A stretch of 41,388 nt of DNA from Oscillospiraceae bacterium (GTDB taxonomy: Bacteria; Bacillota; Clostridia; Oscillospirales; UBA644). The number at the start of each line of letters is the position of its first letter. Within the stretch, counting starts at the first letter, position 1. Of the stretch, positions 1 through 7,487 are shown one piece after another. Both the position numbers and the translations under genes were made by a program. The DNA is taken from assembly GCA_902783255.1 (NCBI GenBank), contig CACZQB010000052.1:1-41388 (forward strand). Reading direction: 5' to 3'. Below the pieces are notes generated by a model. It was given only the letters and a program-made list of their open reading frames with translations, did no database searches and was not told the DNA's origin.

Positions 1-36
1 CGCGGATCATACGGTGACATGGGAAGACATCAACGC

Positions 37-300
37 ATGAAGAAGCGGCACGTTGAGTATAAGAAAATCGCTCTTGCTTTTATCGTGGTGTTTGCTCTGA
101 CTTACATCACGATAGGGCGTTGCGCCGAACTATTCGGGTTGATTGTCGATACGTCGGTTGATGTAGCACTTGTTTATTGTGTGATAGGGGCGTTCGCTTC
201 CTACTGCATAGCTTCCGCAACCGACAAATACGGTATGAACAAATTCGGACAGGGCGCAAAAATAGGCGAAGAATACGAACAGGGAGACGGAACAGAATGA
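37..300 (+). CDS. small phage-type membrane protein
   Basis: This encodes about 87 residues beginning with a basic stretch (MKKRHVEYKK), then two hydrophobic segments (roughly residues 10-30 and 43-62) and a polar acidic tail. Small two-helix proteins of this layout sit beside the next gene's family in the lysis or late region of Firmicutes prophages. I chose the ATG at 37 because GGGAAG lies about 10 bases before it. The in-frame ATG at 19 has no binding site, and the frame stays open to the window edge, so a longer upstream start cannot be excluded. The gene overlaps the next one by four bases, as in a phage cassette. Function is not established; holin-like is a guess from size and context. 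Confidence 0.55.
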   Translation: MKKRHVEYKKIALAFIVVFALTYITIGRCAELFGLIVDTSVDVALVYCVIGAFASYCIASATDKYGMNKFGQGAKIGEEYEQGDGTE

Positions 301-578
301 ATGTTGCGGAAATGACGGCGTTGATCGCCGAACTTGTCGCTCTTATCGGAGTGGTTATAACAGGGATCGTATCAATATCAAAGGTGTTTGACGGTCAACG
401 ATGTCTGCTCCGCTCCGAAATGCTGAAAATCTACTTTAAGCATCAGCAGGAAAAAGAAATCAGACAGTATGAATATGAGAATTTCTGTATGTTGTATGAG
501 GCATATAAAAAACTCCATGGAAATTCGTTTATAGATAAAGTCAACGAGGATGTTAAAGAGTGGCGTGTGGTAAAATAG
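297..578 (+). CDS. phage holin-like or lysis-region small protein
   Basis: This encodes 93 residues with one N-terminal hydrophobic helix (about residues 5-28), then a cytoplasmic, helical and charged tail with the elements RCLLRSEMLKIY, RQYEYENF and GNSFIDKV. From memory, this arrangement recurs in small proteins next to holins and endolysins in phages of Clostridia. The start overlaps the stop of the preceding gene (ATGA), which indicates translational coupling. A longer reading frame opens at 177 but lies inside the upstream gene, so 297 is the sensible start. No endolysin or structural gene follows, which suggests the prophage ends or decays here. The membrane helix and the phage association are reasonably sure; the exact role is not. 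Confidence 0.6.
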   Translation: MNVAEMTALIAELVALIGVVITGIVSISKVFDGQRCLLRSEMLKIYFKHQQEKEIRQYEYENFCMLYEAYKKLHGNSFIDKVNEDVKEWRVVK

Positions 579-628
579 AAATGCAACAATATCGTAAAAC
601 TTTTACAAATTTTACTTTTATATAAGGC

Positions 629-727
629 ATAGAGGCAAACAAATCAAAATACATCGCCGCTATGGAACAGTATGACGTTCCGTATTACAGCACTCTCGTT
701 CAATACGCAGATTATTTTCACGAATAA
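629..727 (+). pseudogene. short orphan coding remnant at the phage edge
   Basis: After a TAA at 623 the frame stays open to a TAA at 725-727 and reads as a protein-like C-terminal tail, including KYIAAMEQYDVPYYSTL and then VQYADYFHE. The only internal ATG (662) has no ribosome binding site. The composition is aromatic-rich and unlike random intergenic translation, so I read it as the decayed end of a gene, perhaps a phage lysis or tail gene. I cannot name the family. Apart from this remnant and the terminator that follows, nothing else is visible between 579 and 813. Confidence 0.25.
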
Positions 728-766
728 GGCTCGCAGTCTTATCTGGTGCAGTAGATCAAGTTAAAA

Positions 767-799
767 AAATCACCCGAAAAAGTGTATTTCGGGTGATTT
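767..799. terminator. bidirectional intrinsic terminator
   Basis: A perfect 13-bp stem (AAATCACCCGAAA at 767-779 with its complement at 787-799) has a 7-base loop. T-rich sequence follows on the plus strand (801-812) and an A-run precedes it (762-769), so it can stop transcription in both directions. It lies directly after the stop codon of the minus-strand gene at 814. Confidence 0.85.
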
Positions 800-813
800 G
801 ATTTTTATTTTTA

Positions 814-1824
814 TCAGCTCAGTTCGTATGCTTTCTTTGCTTCGTCAAGCGTTCTTTCATTCTTCTTTTTTGTCAGAATAAATATCCAGAAAGCTATCGA
901 ACCAAGAAGAATAACGCCGTATAAAATAAGGAAAGGCAAGATATCCGTAAACTCAAAAGAAGAGAGCTTTCCCTCATGCATCAGCTTTTTCAACGGAGAA
1001 GACCCGGATGCTATGGAATGAAATGCGCAAAGCACTTCTGCGGTCGATTCGGGGTCCGCCTCTGTATCTGAAATATATTTTCGATATGAACCGTCGCTGT
1101 TTTTGTATTCGGCAAGCAGTTCGGGCATTTTTTTCCAGATTCCGGAATTTGTGATCTCGCCTATATCCGAAAGTGAGGCGATCACTTTTGCAAGAGTAGA
1201 GGCTGATCCGTCGGCAAAAGATCCGTCTTCGTTCTGAACACTGTTCAGCCATTCAACAGCTTTTTTAACGCAGTTGTAAACTTCCGTAAGACCGGTATAC
1301 GGTTCAAGAGCTGTGAGGGCGAGCGCGGATGTTTCGATCTTTTCCATGTCAGAGGCGTCTTCTCCGAAAAAACCGTCTTCGTTCTGACATGAAAGAATGA
1401 ATTTTACAGCATTTTCACTTGAAAAAACAGCTTTTGCGGCTTTCAGTGCGATCATTGCGTGACAAGTGTCTTCAAGTGAACCGAAAGAACCGTCGTCATT
1501 TTGCAGAGAAACGAGTGATGAGACTTTGTTTTCATCCGCAGCGATCCCGTTTGCAGCGTTCAAAAGAATTTCCGCGGACAGAAGGTCTGCTCCCTCTCTG
1601 TTTTGAAGATACGGTGATTGCGAAACGGTAAATCCCGAGTAGACCAGGGCTAAATATTCGTTCAGAATATGTCCGTCAAGTTTATCGCCGTTCGCAATAT
1701 AGTAATTTTCAATTGTTTTTGTTTCATATGCCGCATTTACGCTTTCCGCTGCCGAATAAACAGGCAGGAGCAGCAATATCAGAGCGGCAAAACATAAAAT
1801 CGCATTTTTTTTGATTTGCTTCAT
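814..1824 (-). CDS. secreted, membrane-anchored protein with prenyltransferase/squalene-oxidase-like repeats
   Basis: This is a 336-residue protein. It has an N-terminal signal peptide (residues 1-26, hydrophobic core CFAALILLLLPVYSAA), four short repeats of the form Q-N-x-D-G-S-F-G (about residues 108, 147, 197 and 241), and a C-terminal membrane helix (296-317) followed by a basic cytoplasmic tail. The QNxDGSFG spacing is that of the alpha/alpha toroid found in squalene cyclases, protein prenyltransferases, alpha-macroglobulin thioester domains and cobalamin-binding proteins. No catalytic DxDD motif is visible, so a binding or structural role outside the cell is more likely than cyclase activity. 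It begins 11 bases after the stop of the large secreted protein at 1836, with an AAAGGT site inside that gap, so the two are almost certainly one transcript and may act together at the surface. Confidence 0.75.
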   Translation of the reverse strand: MKQIKKNAILCFAALILLLLPVYSAAESVNAAYETKTIENYYIANGDKLDGHILNEYLALVYSGFTVSQSPYLQNREGADLLSAEILLNAANGIAADENKVSSLVSLQNDDGSFGSLEDTCHAMIALKAAKAVFSSENAVKFILSCQNEDGFFGEDASDMEKIETSALALTALEPYTGLTEVYNCVKKAVEWLNSVQNEDGSFADGSASTLAKVIASLSDIGEITNSGIWKKMPELLAEYKNSDGSYRKYISDTEADPESTAEVLCAFHSIASGSSPLKKLMHEGKLSSFEFTDILPFLILYGVILLGSIAFWIFILTKKKNERTLDEAKKAYELS

Positions 1825-1835
1825 ATTCTGACCTT

Positions 1836-4800
1836 TCAGTTGTCGTTAGTTTCGGGATTATCTACCTGAAGATTTTTTGCAAGCTGAACTGCTATTATAT
1901 CGGCGATAAGCTCCTGCTGAGTCTTCTGTGCGTCGATATCCTGTTTAAGACGTGTTATCGCGGCGGTCCAGACAGCGATCTTTTCGGCGTTTGCATTCGG
2001 AGAGATGGTGTATTCCGCAAGCTCCGCAACGGATTTGACATAAGTATCGTTTGCCTGTTTGTATAATTCGTCAGAGGCTCCGGATTGCTGTGCGTTTTCA
2101 GTCTCGTTTTCGGCTTCCTCTTCAGGCGTGTCTGTCGGCTCGGTCTGCGGTTCTTCCTCGGGTTTTTCTTCCTGAGCAACTTCTTCAAGTTTTTCCGCGG
2201 CTTCTTTCAGCGCATTCAGGTAAGCAGCGCACGCAGATACTTTTTCTATCTCTCTTGCTGCGGCAAGTTCCGCCGCACTGAGAGCTTTTGAATATGTATC
2301 CCATGAATCTGACGTGTATGAAGCGGAAGATTTTACCTGGGCTGTAATTTTGGATATTTCCTTCTTCATGAGTTCGTCTATGATAAGAGAATTCCTTGCC
2401 TGAAGAATTGCTGAATCAAGTTTCTTTATCTCATATCTCAGATCTTCTGCTGTAAACGTTGAAAGACGCGCCGCGTGTTCTGCTTTTGCGGCGGAAAGAG
2501 CGGCTTCAAGGTCTGAAATAAACATATTCGGCTCGGAAATATCGTATCTGTCCAAAAGTTCCTGAGCTTCAGAAATTTTCTGTTCGAAATCTTTTACTGT
2601 AACCAGATTTTCACGGTCACTTTTTTCGTAGTTTTCAATTGCTGTAAGAAGCTTCGATAAATTGTTCGCGGTTTCGTCTATTTCGTATTTTGGAGCGATT
2701 TTATCGTAGCTTACACTTAGGGCGTCCGAATATGCTTTTTTGAAAAGATCGTAGAGATAAGTGTAGTAGGGAGCGGTGTCGCGCTGATTTACGGTTTTGG
2801 CTTTTGCCCTGTCCATAAGTGCATCAAGCGCTGATGCTTTATATGATGCGATATTTGCAAGAGTATAGTTTGATCTTGTGAAATTTACCTGTGAAAGATA
2901 TGCAAGCAGTTCTTCCGCTTCCGCTACCGTTATTTCGTATCCCACATTTTTTGCCTGACGGTCAACGGACGATACGAGCAGCTGCGCTTTATCGAGAGCA
3001 TTTTCGGCGGCTTCGGCAAAATCTCTTGAATAGCTGCCTGTATATGCTGTTCTTGTTTTCAGAATCACTTCAAGAGGACTTATAAGATTCGCTATGATCC
3101 GGTCGTCTTCAAAACTGTAAAGGTTCGCGGTCTTTGTCTCGTCTTTTGAAGCTGCCGAAACGGTAAACGCGAAATATTTGTATCCTACTTCCGAAGTCGA
3201 TATATTACCGTCGGCTCCGAGAACTATATGGTTTTTCAGCATGACGCCTTTTCCTTCTGTCATAGTTCTGAAAAGGTCATAAGAAATATCGGATGAGCCG
3301 TAATACTGTTTTCCCTGGTTTTCAAGATCATATGTGAAATTTGTATACCTGTCTTTTCCGTATTCGCTTAGAAGCGATCTTGCGGAACAGTCAAATCGTT
3401 TTGCGGCAACAAATATCTTTGCGGAAGACGATCCGTCTGTCAGCGCCGAAAGAACGTCGTTGCAGTCGGATGCGGTTTTTGAATATGCTCCCGCTTTGTA
3501 GTTGGAGTGATTTGACGGATCTGTGCCGTCAGGCTGTGAAGATGGATAAACCGTAAGGTACAGACCGCTTGCATCTTTCTGGAAATTCCACATTTCCGCG
3601 CAGTTCCGGATCAGATACTGAAGCTCAAAACCGAACAGCGTCATATCGTGTTCCGTCATGAAAACGGCTTTTTCGAGTGTGTCAAGAACATTTTTTGTGT
3701 CCGAAAGATAATCGGAAAAACCGTAAAGATCGGCAGTCGCATTGCTTGTGAGATAAGAAAGCGACGAACCTTTTTTGTATGCGCAGTATTCCTCTGCGGC
3801 ATTGAAAATCTTATCTGCTGCAAAAATACGGCTGTCATCTGCGATATCTGTTGACCATGTATCGCTAAGTAGTTTTTTCAAAATCGCTTTTGCGGACGGC
3901 GTGTATGATACTGCATAATAATTGCCGGTGACCGGACAAGCGGGAAAAATTGATGATCCGAAAAGGAATGAATACGCGTTGATGAAAACTTCTATCGGGC
4001 GCACCTCTTTTTCCTGAGCTGAAAGCAGCTTCGGCACCGTTTCTTCTAAAATTCCGTCAAGCGTGCAGCAAAGCATTCGCGCTTCATCTGTCAAACCAAA
4101 ATAGAGCGATTTTGACGGGATAAACGAAAAAGTGAAAGGATCTGATGATATTTTTTCACCGTTCGCGTTGTAAAAAGTCTGAGGTTCAACGGTGATCCTT
4201 GCTTCGGGAACAGAGATATTTTTAAGACATTCTACCGCGTTTGCAGCTCTGCCGTAAACTGCCGCTTCTTTTTCACCGTTTATTCCTTCCAGTTTCGCAA
4301 CATAATCCGAAAGTTTTACGACAGTCGCATTGTTGCCGGTGATATCCTGCGATGTCAGAACTCTGTCGGTTACGGGGCTTAATTTCGCAATAGACTGTGA
4401 GAAGTTTTCGGCAAGGTCATTCATAGCAGAAAGCGAAATGAAGCTGAGGTAATACGGGTTGTAATCAACAAAGTAGATCAGAGTTTTTATGGTTGTATAG
4501 TTTATGCTCATAGCGCTCAGATATGTGGAGTAATCATCCGAATACGGCAGAATATATGTTGCAAAAAGTTCCCCGAGGCTTCTCAGTTTCATATACGTCG
4601 CTGCTTTTTCTTTTATATCCGGCGCTGTGTTTTCGCCACTCAGAACGATCGAGCAAAGGTCGTTGTAGGCCTGTCTTGCACGGTCAAAAGAAATAAGAAA
4701 ATCGTAATAGAGCGTTTTTCCGTCTTTTTGCGCGCGGTAGCTGTCGTAAACAGACTCAAACGCTGAAAGACGTGCTGCGATATCTATGGATTTTTTAAGA

Positions 4801-5567
4801 TCATCGTAAGAAAAAGTCTTTTTCGTAAATGAAGCGCTGTCAAGATATCCCGTCATAACAGGAGTGTTTTTCCTGAACCGCTCGTCAAGATATGGGTAAA
4901 GACCGCTTTCTTCGGTGCAGAAGGTTTCGTTGAAGTCGTTTTTGTAATATGTCGGTTTTGACGTGCCTTCGCCTATCTGGTTTTCAAGGGCAGTTATGAT
5001 CTTGTAGATGCAGTCGATCGCATATGAAGCAAGATCTTTTCTCGATGTGTTGAACTTATCGGAAAAATAGTTATCATCGTCTTCTTTGCACAATCCGTAA
5101 ACGTCTATCGCAAAATTCAGTGCATTGGATATGTTGTATTTTATCAGCGGATCGTTCATGGTCGGTCCCGCATTCGCCTTTTTGGCGGCAGAAACACTAG
5201 GATACCATACGTATGTTCCTTCAAGAAATACCGTTCCGTTTTCTCCGAAAACAGAGCTGAGAAACTCTTCTTTGTCTGTGAAAAAATATCCGCTGTATTC
5301 GTCAGACGAGCAAAGACGCAGATCGAAAGCGGCTCTTTTTTCGAAAAGGTCGCCGGTTCCGAATCCTTTCGCTATAAGATTTTCGCGGACCGAAGGAGAT
5401 ACTGACGGTCCTTTAAGATACAGCTCGGTTATATATTCCCCGAGTAATTCGCGCGTACTTTTAAGTCCCGCGGCAGATGCGGGTATGGGAACAAACATTG
5501 CCGATAAAGAAAACAATACGGCAAAAACAAGTATGAACGAAGTAGTCCGTTTTGCTAAACTTTTCAT
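1836..5567 (-). CDS. large secreted coiled-coil-rich surface protein of unknown function
   Basis: This encodes about 1243 residues. A signal peptide comes first (MKSLAKRTTSF, a hydrophobic stretch, then PIPASAAG). A long Ser/Tyr/Asp-rich body follows. The C-terminal third is helical and Ala/Glu/Lys-rich, with segments reminiscent of FIVAR or other albumin-/matrix-binding three-helix repeats. A Glu/Pro/Thr-rich linker lies around residues 1130-1160, and a final helical segment ends in an Asn/Asp-rich tail. There is no LPXTG motif and no C-terminal membrane helix, so anchoring may depend on its partner at 814. I recognise no catalytic domain. The start is the third codon of the frame: AAGGAG at 5575-5580 lies 7 bases before ATG 5567, but only 1 base before the alternative ATG at 5573. 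It is the first gene of a two-gene operon. Confidence 0.75.
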   Translation of the reverse strand: MKSLAKRTTSFILVFAVLFSLSAMFVPIPASAAGLKSTRELLGEYITELYLKGPSVSPSVRENLIAKGFGTGDLFEKRAAFDLRLCSSDEYSGYFFTDKEEFLSSVFGENGTVFLEGTYVWYPSVSAAKKANAGPTMNDPLIKYNISNALNFAIDVYGLCKEDDDNYFSDKFNTSRKDLASYAIDCIYKIITALENQIGEGTSKPTYYKNDFNETFCTEESGLYPYLDERFRKNTPVMTGYLDSASFTKKTFSYDDLKKSIDIAARLSAFESVYDSYRAQKDGKTLYYDFLISFDRARQAYNDLCSIVLSGENTAPDIKEKAATYMKLRSLGELFATYILPYSDDYSTYLSAMSINYTTIKTLIYFVDYNPYYLSFISLSAMNDLAENFSQSIAKLSPVTDRVLTSQDITGNNATVVKLSDYVAKLEGINGEKEAAVYGRAANAVECLKNISVPEARITVEPQTFYNANGEKISSDPFTFSFIPSKSLYFGLTDEARMLCCTLDGILEETVPKLLSAQEKEVRPIEVFINAYSFLFGSSIFPACPVTGNYYAVSYTPSAKAILKKLLSDTWSTDIADDSRIFAADKIFNAAEEYCAYKKGSSLSYLTSNATADLYGFSDYLSDTKNVLDTLEKAVFMTEHDMTLFGFELQYLIRNCAEMWNFQKDASGLYLTVYPSSQPDGTDPSNHSNYKAGAYSKTASDCNDVLSALTDGSSSAKIFVAAKRFDCSARSLLSEYGKDRYTNFTYDLENQGKQYYGSSDISYDLFRTMTEGKGVMLKNHIVLGADGNISTSEVGYKYFAFTVSAASKDETKTANLYSFEDDRIIANLISPLEVILKTRTAYTGSYSRDFAEAAENALDKAQLLVSSVDRQAKNVGYEITVAEAEELLAYLSQVNFTRSNYTLANIASYKASALDALMDRAKAKTVNQRDTAPYYTYLYDLFKKAYSDALSVSYDKIAPKYEIDETANNLSKLLTAIENYEKSDRENLVTVKDFEQKISEAQELLDRYDISEPNMFISDLEAALSAAKAEHAARLSTFTAEDLRYEIKKLDSAILQARNSLIIDELMKKEISKITAQVKSSASYTSDSWDTYSKALSAAELAAAREIEKVSACAAYLNALKEAAEKLEEVAQEEKPEEEPQTEPTDTPEEEAENETENAQQSGASDELYKQANDTYVKSVAELAEYTISPNANAEKIAVWTAAITRLKQDIDAQKTQQELIADIIAVQLAKNLQVDNPETNDN

Positions 5568-5629
5568 TATCATTCTCCTTCATGCTTCTGTGTTTATAAC
5601 TGAATTTCACAATGATGTTAGTCAAGATT

Positions 5630-5657
5630 ATTATATTTCATTATAATTATACAACAA
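5630..5657 (-). promoter_or_regulatory. putative promoter for the secreted-protein operon
   Basis: On the minus strand, a -35 TTGTTG (5652-5657) and a -10 TATAAT (5630-5635) are 16 bases apart, about 60 bases upstream of the start at 5567. The surrounding sequence is very AT-rich, so other -10-like hexamers exist. Confidence 0.5.
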
Positions 5658-5661
5658 AATC

Positions 5662-5693
5662 AAAAAAAAAGCAAGTGTCAAACCTGCTTTTTT
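5662..5693 (-). terminator. intrinsic terminator of the symporter gene
   Basis: Reading the minus strand, A6-GCAGG pairs with CTTGC-T9 (one G-U pair) around a 7-base loop, ending in a run of nine T. It lies 16 bases after the symporter stop codon and separates that gene from the promoter of the next minus-strand operon. Confidence 0.75.
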
Positions 5694-5708
5694 CGGTTAT
5701 TTTTGATT

Positions 5709-7202
5709 TTACAGCGTTTTTTTCTGTTTCAGCCGCGCAATTTCCCTTGTTCTGCCGAATTCGTTGCCCGTTTTTGCCGAAATATTCTTTCTGTCAAGAA
5801 AAGAAACGGTAAAAAGCAAAAGAGTTCCCACGGCAAAGGCAGGTATTATCGGCGGTATTCCGGGCTTGCCGGAAATATAGTCAGAATAGTTGAACGCCGA
5901 GGAACAGATGAGTCCTCCCGCAATCGAAGCTACTGCTCCTTTTGCGGTAAGACGGTCACAGAAAAGACAGAAGAGAGTTGTCGGTCCGAAGGCAGCGGAT
6001 GTTGCGCTTATCAGAAATTCGGTCGAGAGAAAATCGCTGTCGGGAGCTAAAACGGAATACAGCATTGCAATTACCGCAGCCCCTATAACGCCGAACCGCA
6101 CTACGTTCACACTGTCTTTTCCGCTGAATTTTTTCGAGTTTCCGTGAGAAAACAGATCATATGAAAAAGCTTCTCCCGCAGTGAAGATCGCTGTATTCGA
6201 TGTTGTGATGCAGATGATGAATATCAGCGTTACTATCAGCGCTCCTGTCGGTATTGCGGCAGTATCGTAGATTGTTTTTACCATTTGTTCAACAGAGTGT
6301 ATCGGTTCTTTTTCCGCACCGCAAACTATAATACCGGTCATTACGGCGCCGGCAGCGGACGGAACAGTCCATAAAAGTTCCGAAAAAATCTTTCGTTTCG
6401 GAACACGCCGTTCTTTTGTGGACATGTAGGCGGTGTTTATAAAAGGGATGCCGAAAAACATCAGGGCATATGAAAGAAAGCACATTATATTTGAAAAAAG
6501 GTTGCCTGCAATATTTGATGAGTTTATGGAATTTGCCGCAAAAAACAGAGGTTTTGAGCCCGAAAACGCAACTTTTTCGAAATATATCGGATTGAAACAG
6601 AAAATCAGAATGAAAACAAAAAATACAAGCAGCGCGCCGGCTTTTATATAGCCTGTCACCGCAATGACAGGCAAACCGCCGAGAAAAACAAAAACAGCAA
6701 CAAGCAGCGCGCAGATTATCAGCGCCTGAATTTTGCCGATACCGGTGATGCCGTCTATCAGAGAGGAGGAGACGGAAAACATATTTGCGGCAAACAGTAT
6801 GCCGAAAACAAGAATTACCGATGCGGAAACAGCTCTTACGACACCTGATTTATCATTGAAGCGGTTTTCGAGAAATTCAGGAAACGAAAGCGAATTTCCT
6901 GAAAGCTCCGAATATATCCTGAGTCTGCGGCTGATAAGAAATCTGCTGAGGAATATGCCCGCAGTCATTCCTGTTGCAGCAAAAATCGCACCGAGCGCGC
7001 CTCCTGAAACCTCGGCTGCCTTCATAGGCACGGTAACGGTAAACAAAAAGCCCAGAAGCACGGTCTGTGCGGAAATTCCGGCAATTCTAGAAAACTGCAT
7101 CCGGCTTCCGAGGAGATATTCGGATATGGAAGCGCATCGCAGATATTTCCAGAAACCTATCGCCATTGCGGCAACGGCATAAAGAACGGTCAGCCAGAGC
7201 AT
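5709..7202 (-). CDS. sodium:solute symporter (SSS family) permease
   Basis: This is a polytopic membrane protein of about 497 residues with roughly 12-13 hydrophobic segments, close to the usual size of the SSS family (PutP, PanF, SGLT-like). Family-like features are the early SEYLLGSR element after the first helix, a GISAQT-type second helix, and a GGLPVIAVTGYIKAG segment matching the conserved GG-x-AV region before the sixth helix. Such proteins import sugars, amino acids or carboxylates with sodium; the substrate cannot be read from this sequence. I place the start at ATG 7202 rather than the in-frame ATG at 7223. AAAGGA lies 8 bases before 7202, and the strong promoter at 7238-7266 would leave only about 8 leader bases before 7223. 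It is monocistronic, divergent from the folT operon, and ends at its own terminator. Confidence 0.8.
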   Translation of the reverse strand: MLWLTVLYAVAAMAIGFWKYLRCASISEYLLGSRMQFSRIAGISAQTVLLGFLFTVTVPMKAAEVSGGALGAIFAATGMTAGIFLSRFLISRRLRIYSELSGNSLSFPEFLENRFNDKSGVVRAVSASVILVFGILFAANMFSVSSSLIDGITGIGKIQALIICALLVAVFVFLGGLPVIAVTGYIKAGALLVFFVFILIFCFNPIYFEKVAFSGSKPLFFAANSINSSNIAGNLFSNIMCFLSYALMFFGIPFINTAYMSTKERRVPKRKIFSELLWTVPSAAGAVMTGIIVCGAEKEPIHSVEQMVKTIYDTAAIPTGALIVTLIFIICITTSNTAIFTAGEAFSYDLFSHGNSKKFSGKDSVNVVRFGVIGAAVIAMLYSVLAPDSDFLSTEFLISATSAAFGPTTLFCLFCDRLTAKGAVASIAGGLICSSAFNYSDYISGKPGIPPIIPAFAVGTLLLFTVSFLDRKNISAKTGNEFGRTREIARLKQKKTL

Positions 7203-7237
7203 ATTCTGAATCCTTTCATTCATACTATATTGCTTTA

Positions 7238-7266
7238 AGAATACTACTTTTGCTTCAATATGTCAA
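7238..7266 (-). promoter_or_regulatory. promoter of the symporter gene
   Basis: On the minus strand there is a perfect -35 TTGACA (7261-7266), a 17-base spacer and a -10 TATTCT (7238-7243). Predicted transcription starts near 7231, giving a leader of about 28 bases to the ATG at 7202. Confidence 0.75.
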
Positions 7267-7297
7267 GATATTTTTCATTTTATTTAAATATTTGGTA

Positions 7298-7327
7298 TTG
7301 AAAAAATGATATGATGTATGATATAAT
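7298..7327 (+). promoter_or_regulatory. promoter of the THF riboswitch-folT-fhs operon
   Basis: TTGAAA (7298-7303), an 18-base spacer and TATAAT (7322-7327) place transcription start near 7334, just before the first base of the riboswitch aptamer. Confidence 0.7.
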
Positions 7328-7334
7328 TACACTC

Positions 7335-7484
7335 AACAGAGTAGATGCCAAGCGTTAAGTGCCGAAAAATGGGAAGTTGTTTTCGGACGAAGAGACCATG
7401 TCTTGCGGTTTGGCATCGCATCCGCTGTGTAAAATTGCATATTTTACTACGGATGATCTGAATTTTTTATAAATCGAGGTCATC
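7335..7484 (+). promoter_or_regulatory. tetrahydrofolate (THF) riboswitch with SD-sequestering expression platform
   Basis: The aptamer (7335-7429) carries the conserved THF (folT-type) strings AGTAGATG, GCGTTAAGT, and GCATCCGCT at its 3' end. P1 is ACAG/CTGT (7336-7339 with 7425-7428). A second stem is GATGCCAA/TTGGCATC (7344-7351 with 7410-7417), and P3 is CCGAAAA/TTTTCGG (7362-7368 with 7380-7386). Downstream, GATGATCT (7452-7459) can pair with AGGTCATC (7477-7484), hiding the Shine-Dalgarno GAGGT of folT. The competing pairing is CATCCG (7419-7424, part of the aptamer) with CGGATG (7450-7455), stacked around a 7-bp hairpin at 7429-7447. With THF bound, CATCCG is held in the aptamer and the SD is sealed; without THF it frees the SD. 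The aptamer class is well established; the switching model is my reading of the complementarities. Confidence 0.93.
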
Positions 7485-7487
7485 AAA

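Noticed and set aside
5125..5646. A 173-codon plus-strand frame over the 5' end of the large secreted protein gene
   Set aside because: It lies opposite the signal peptide and N-terminal domain of a gene with a good start site, and it crosses that gene's promoter region.
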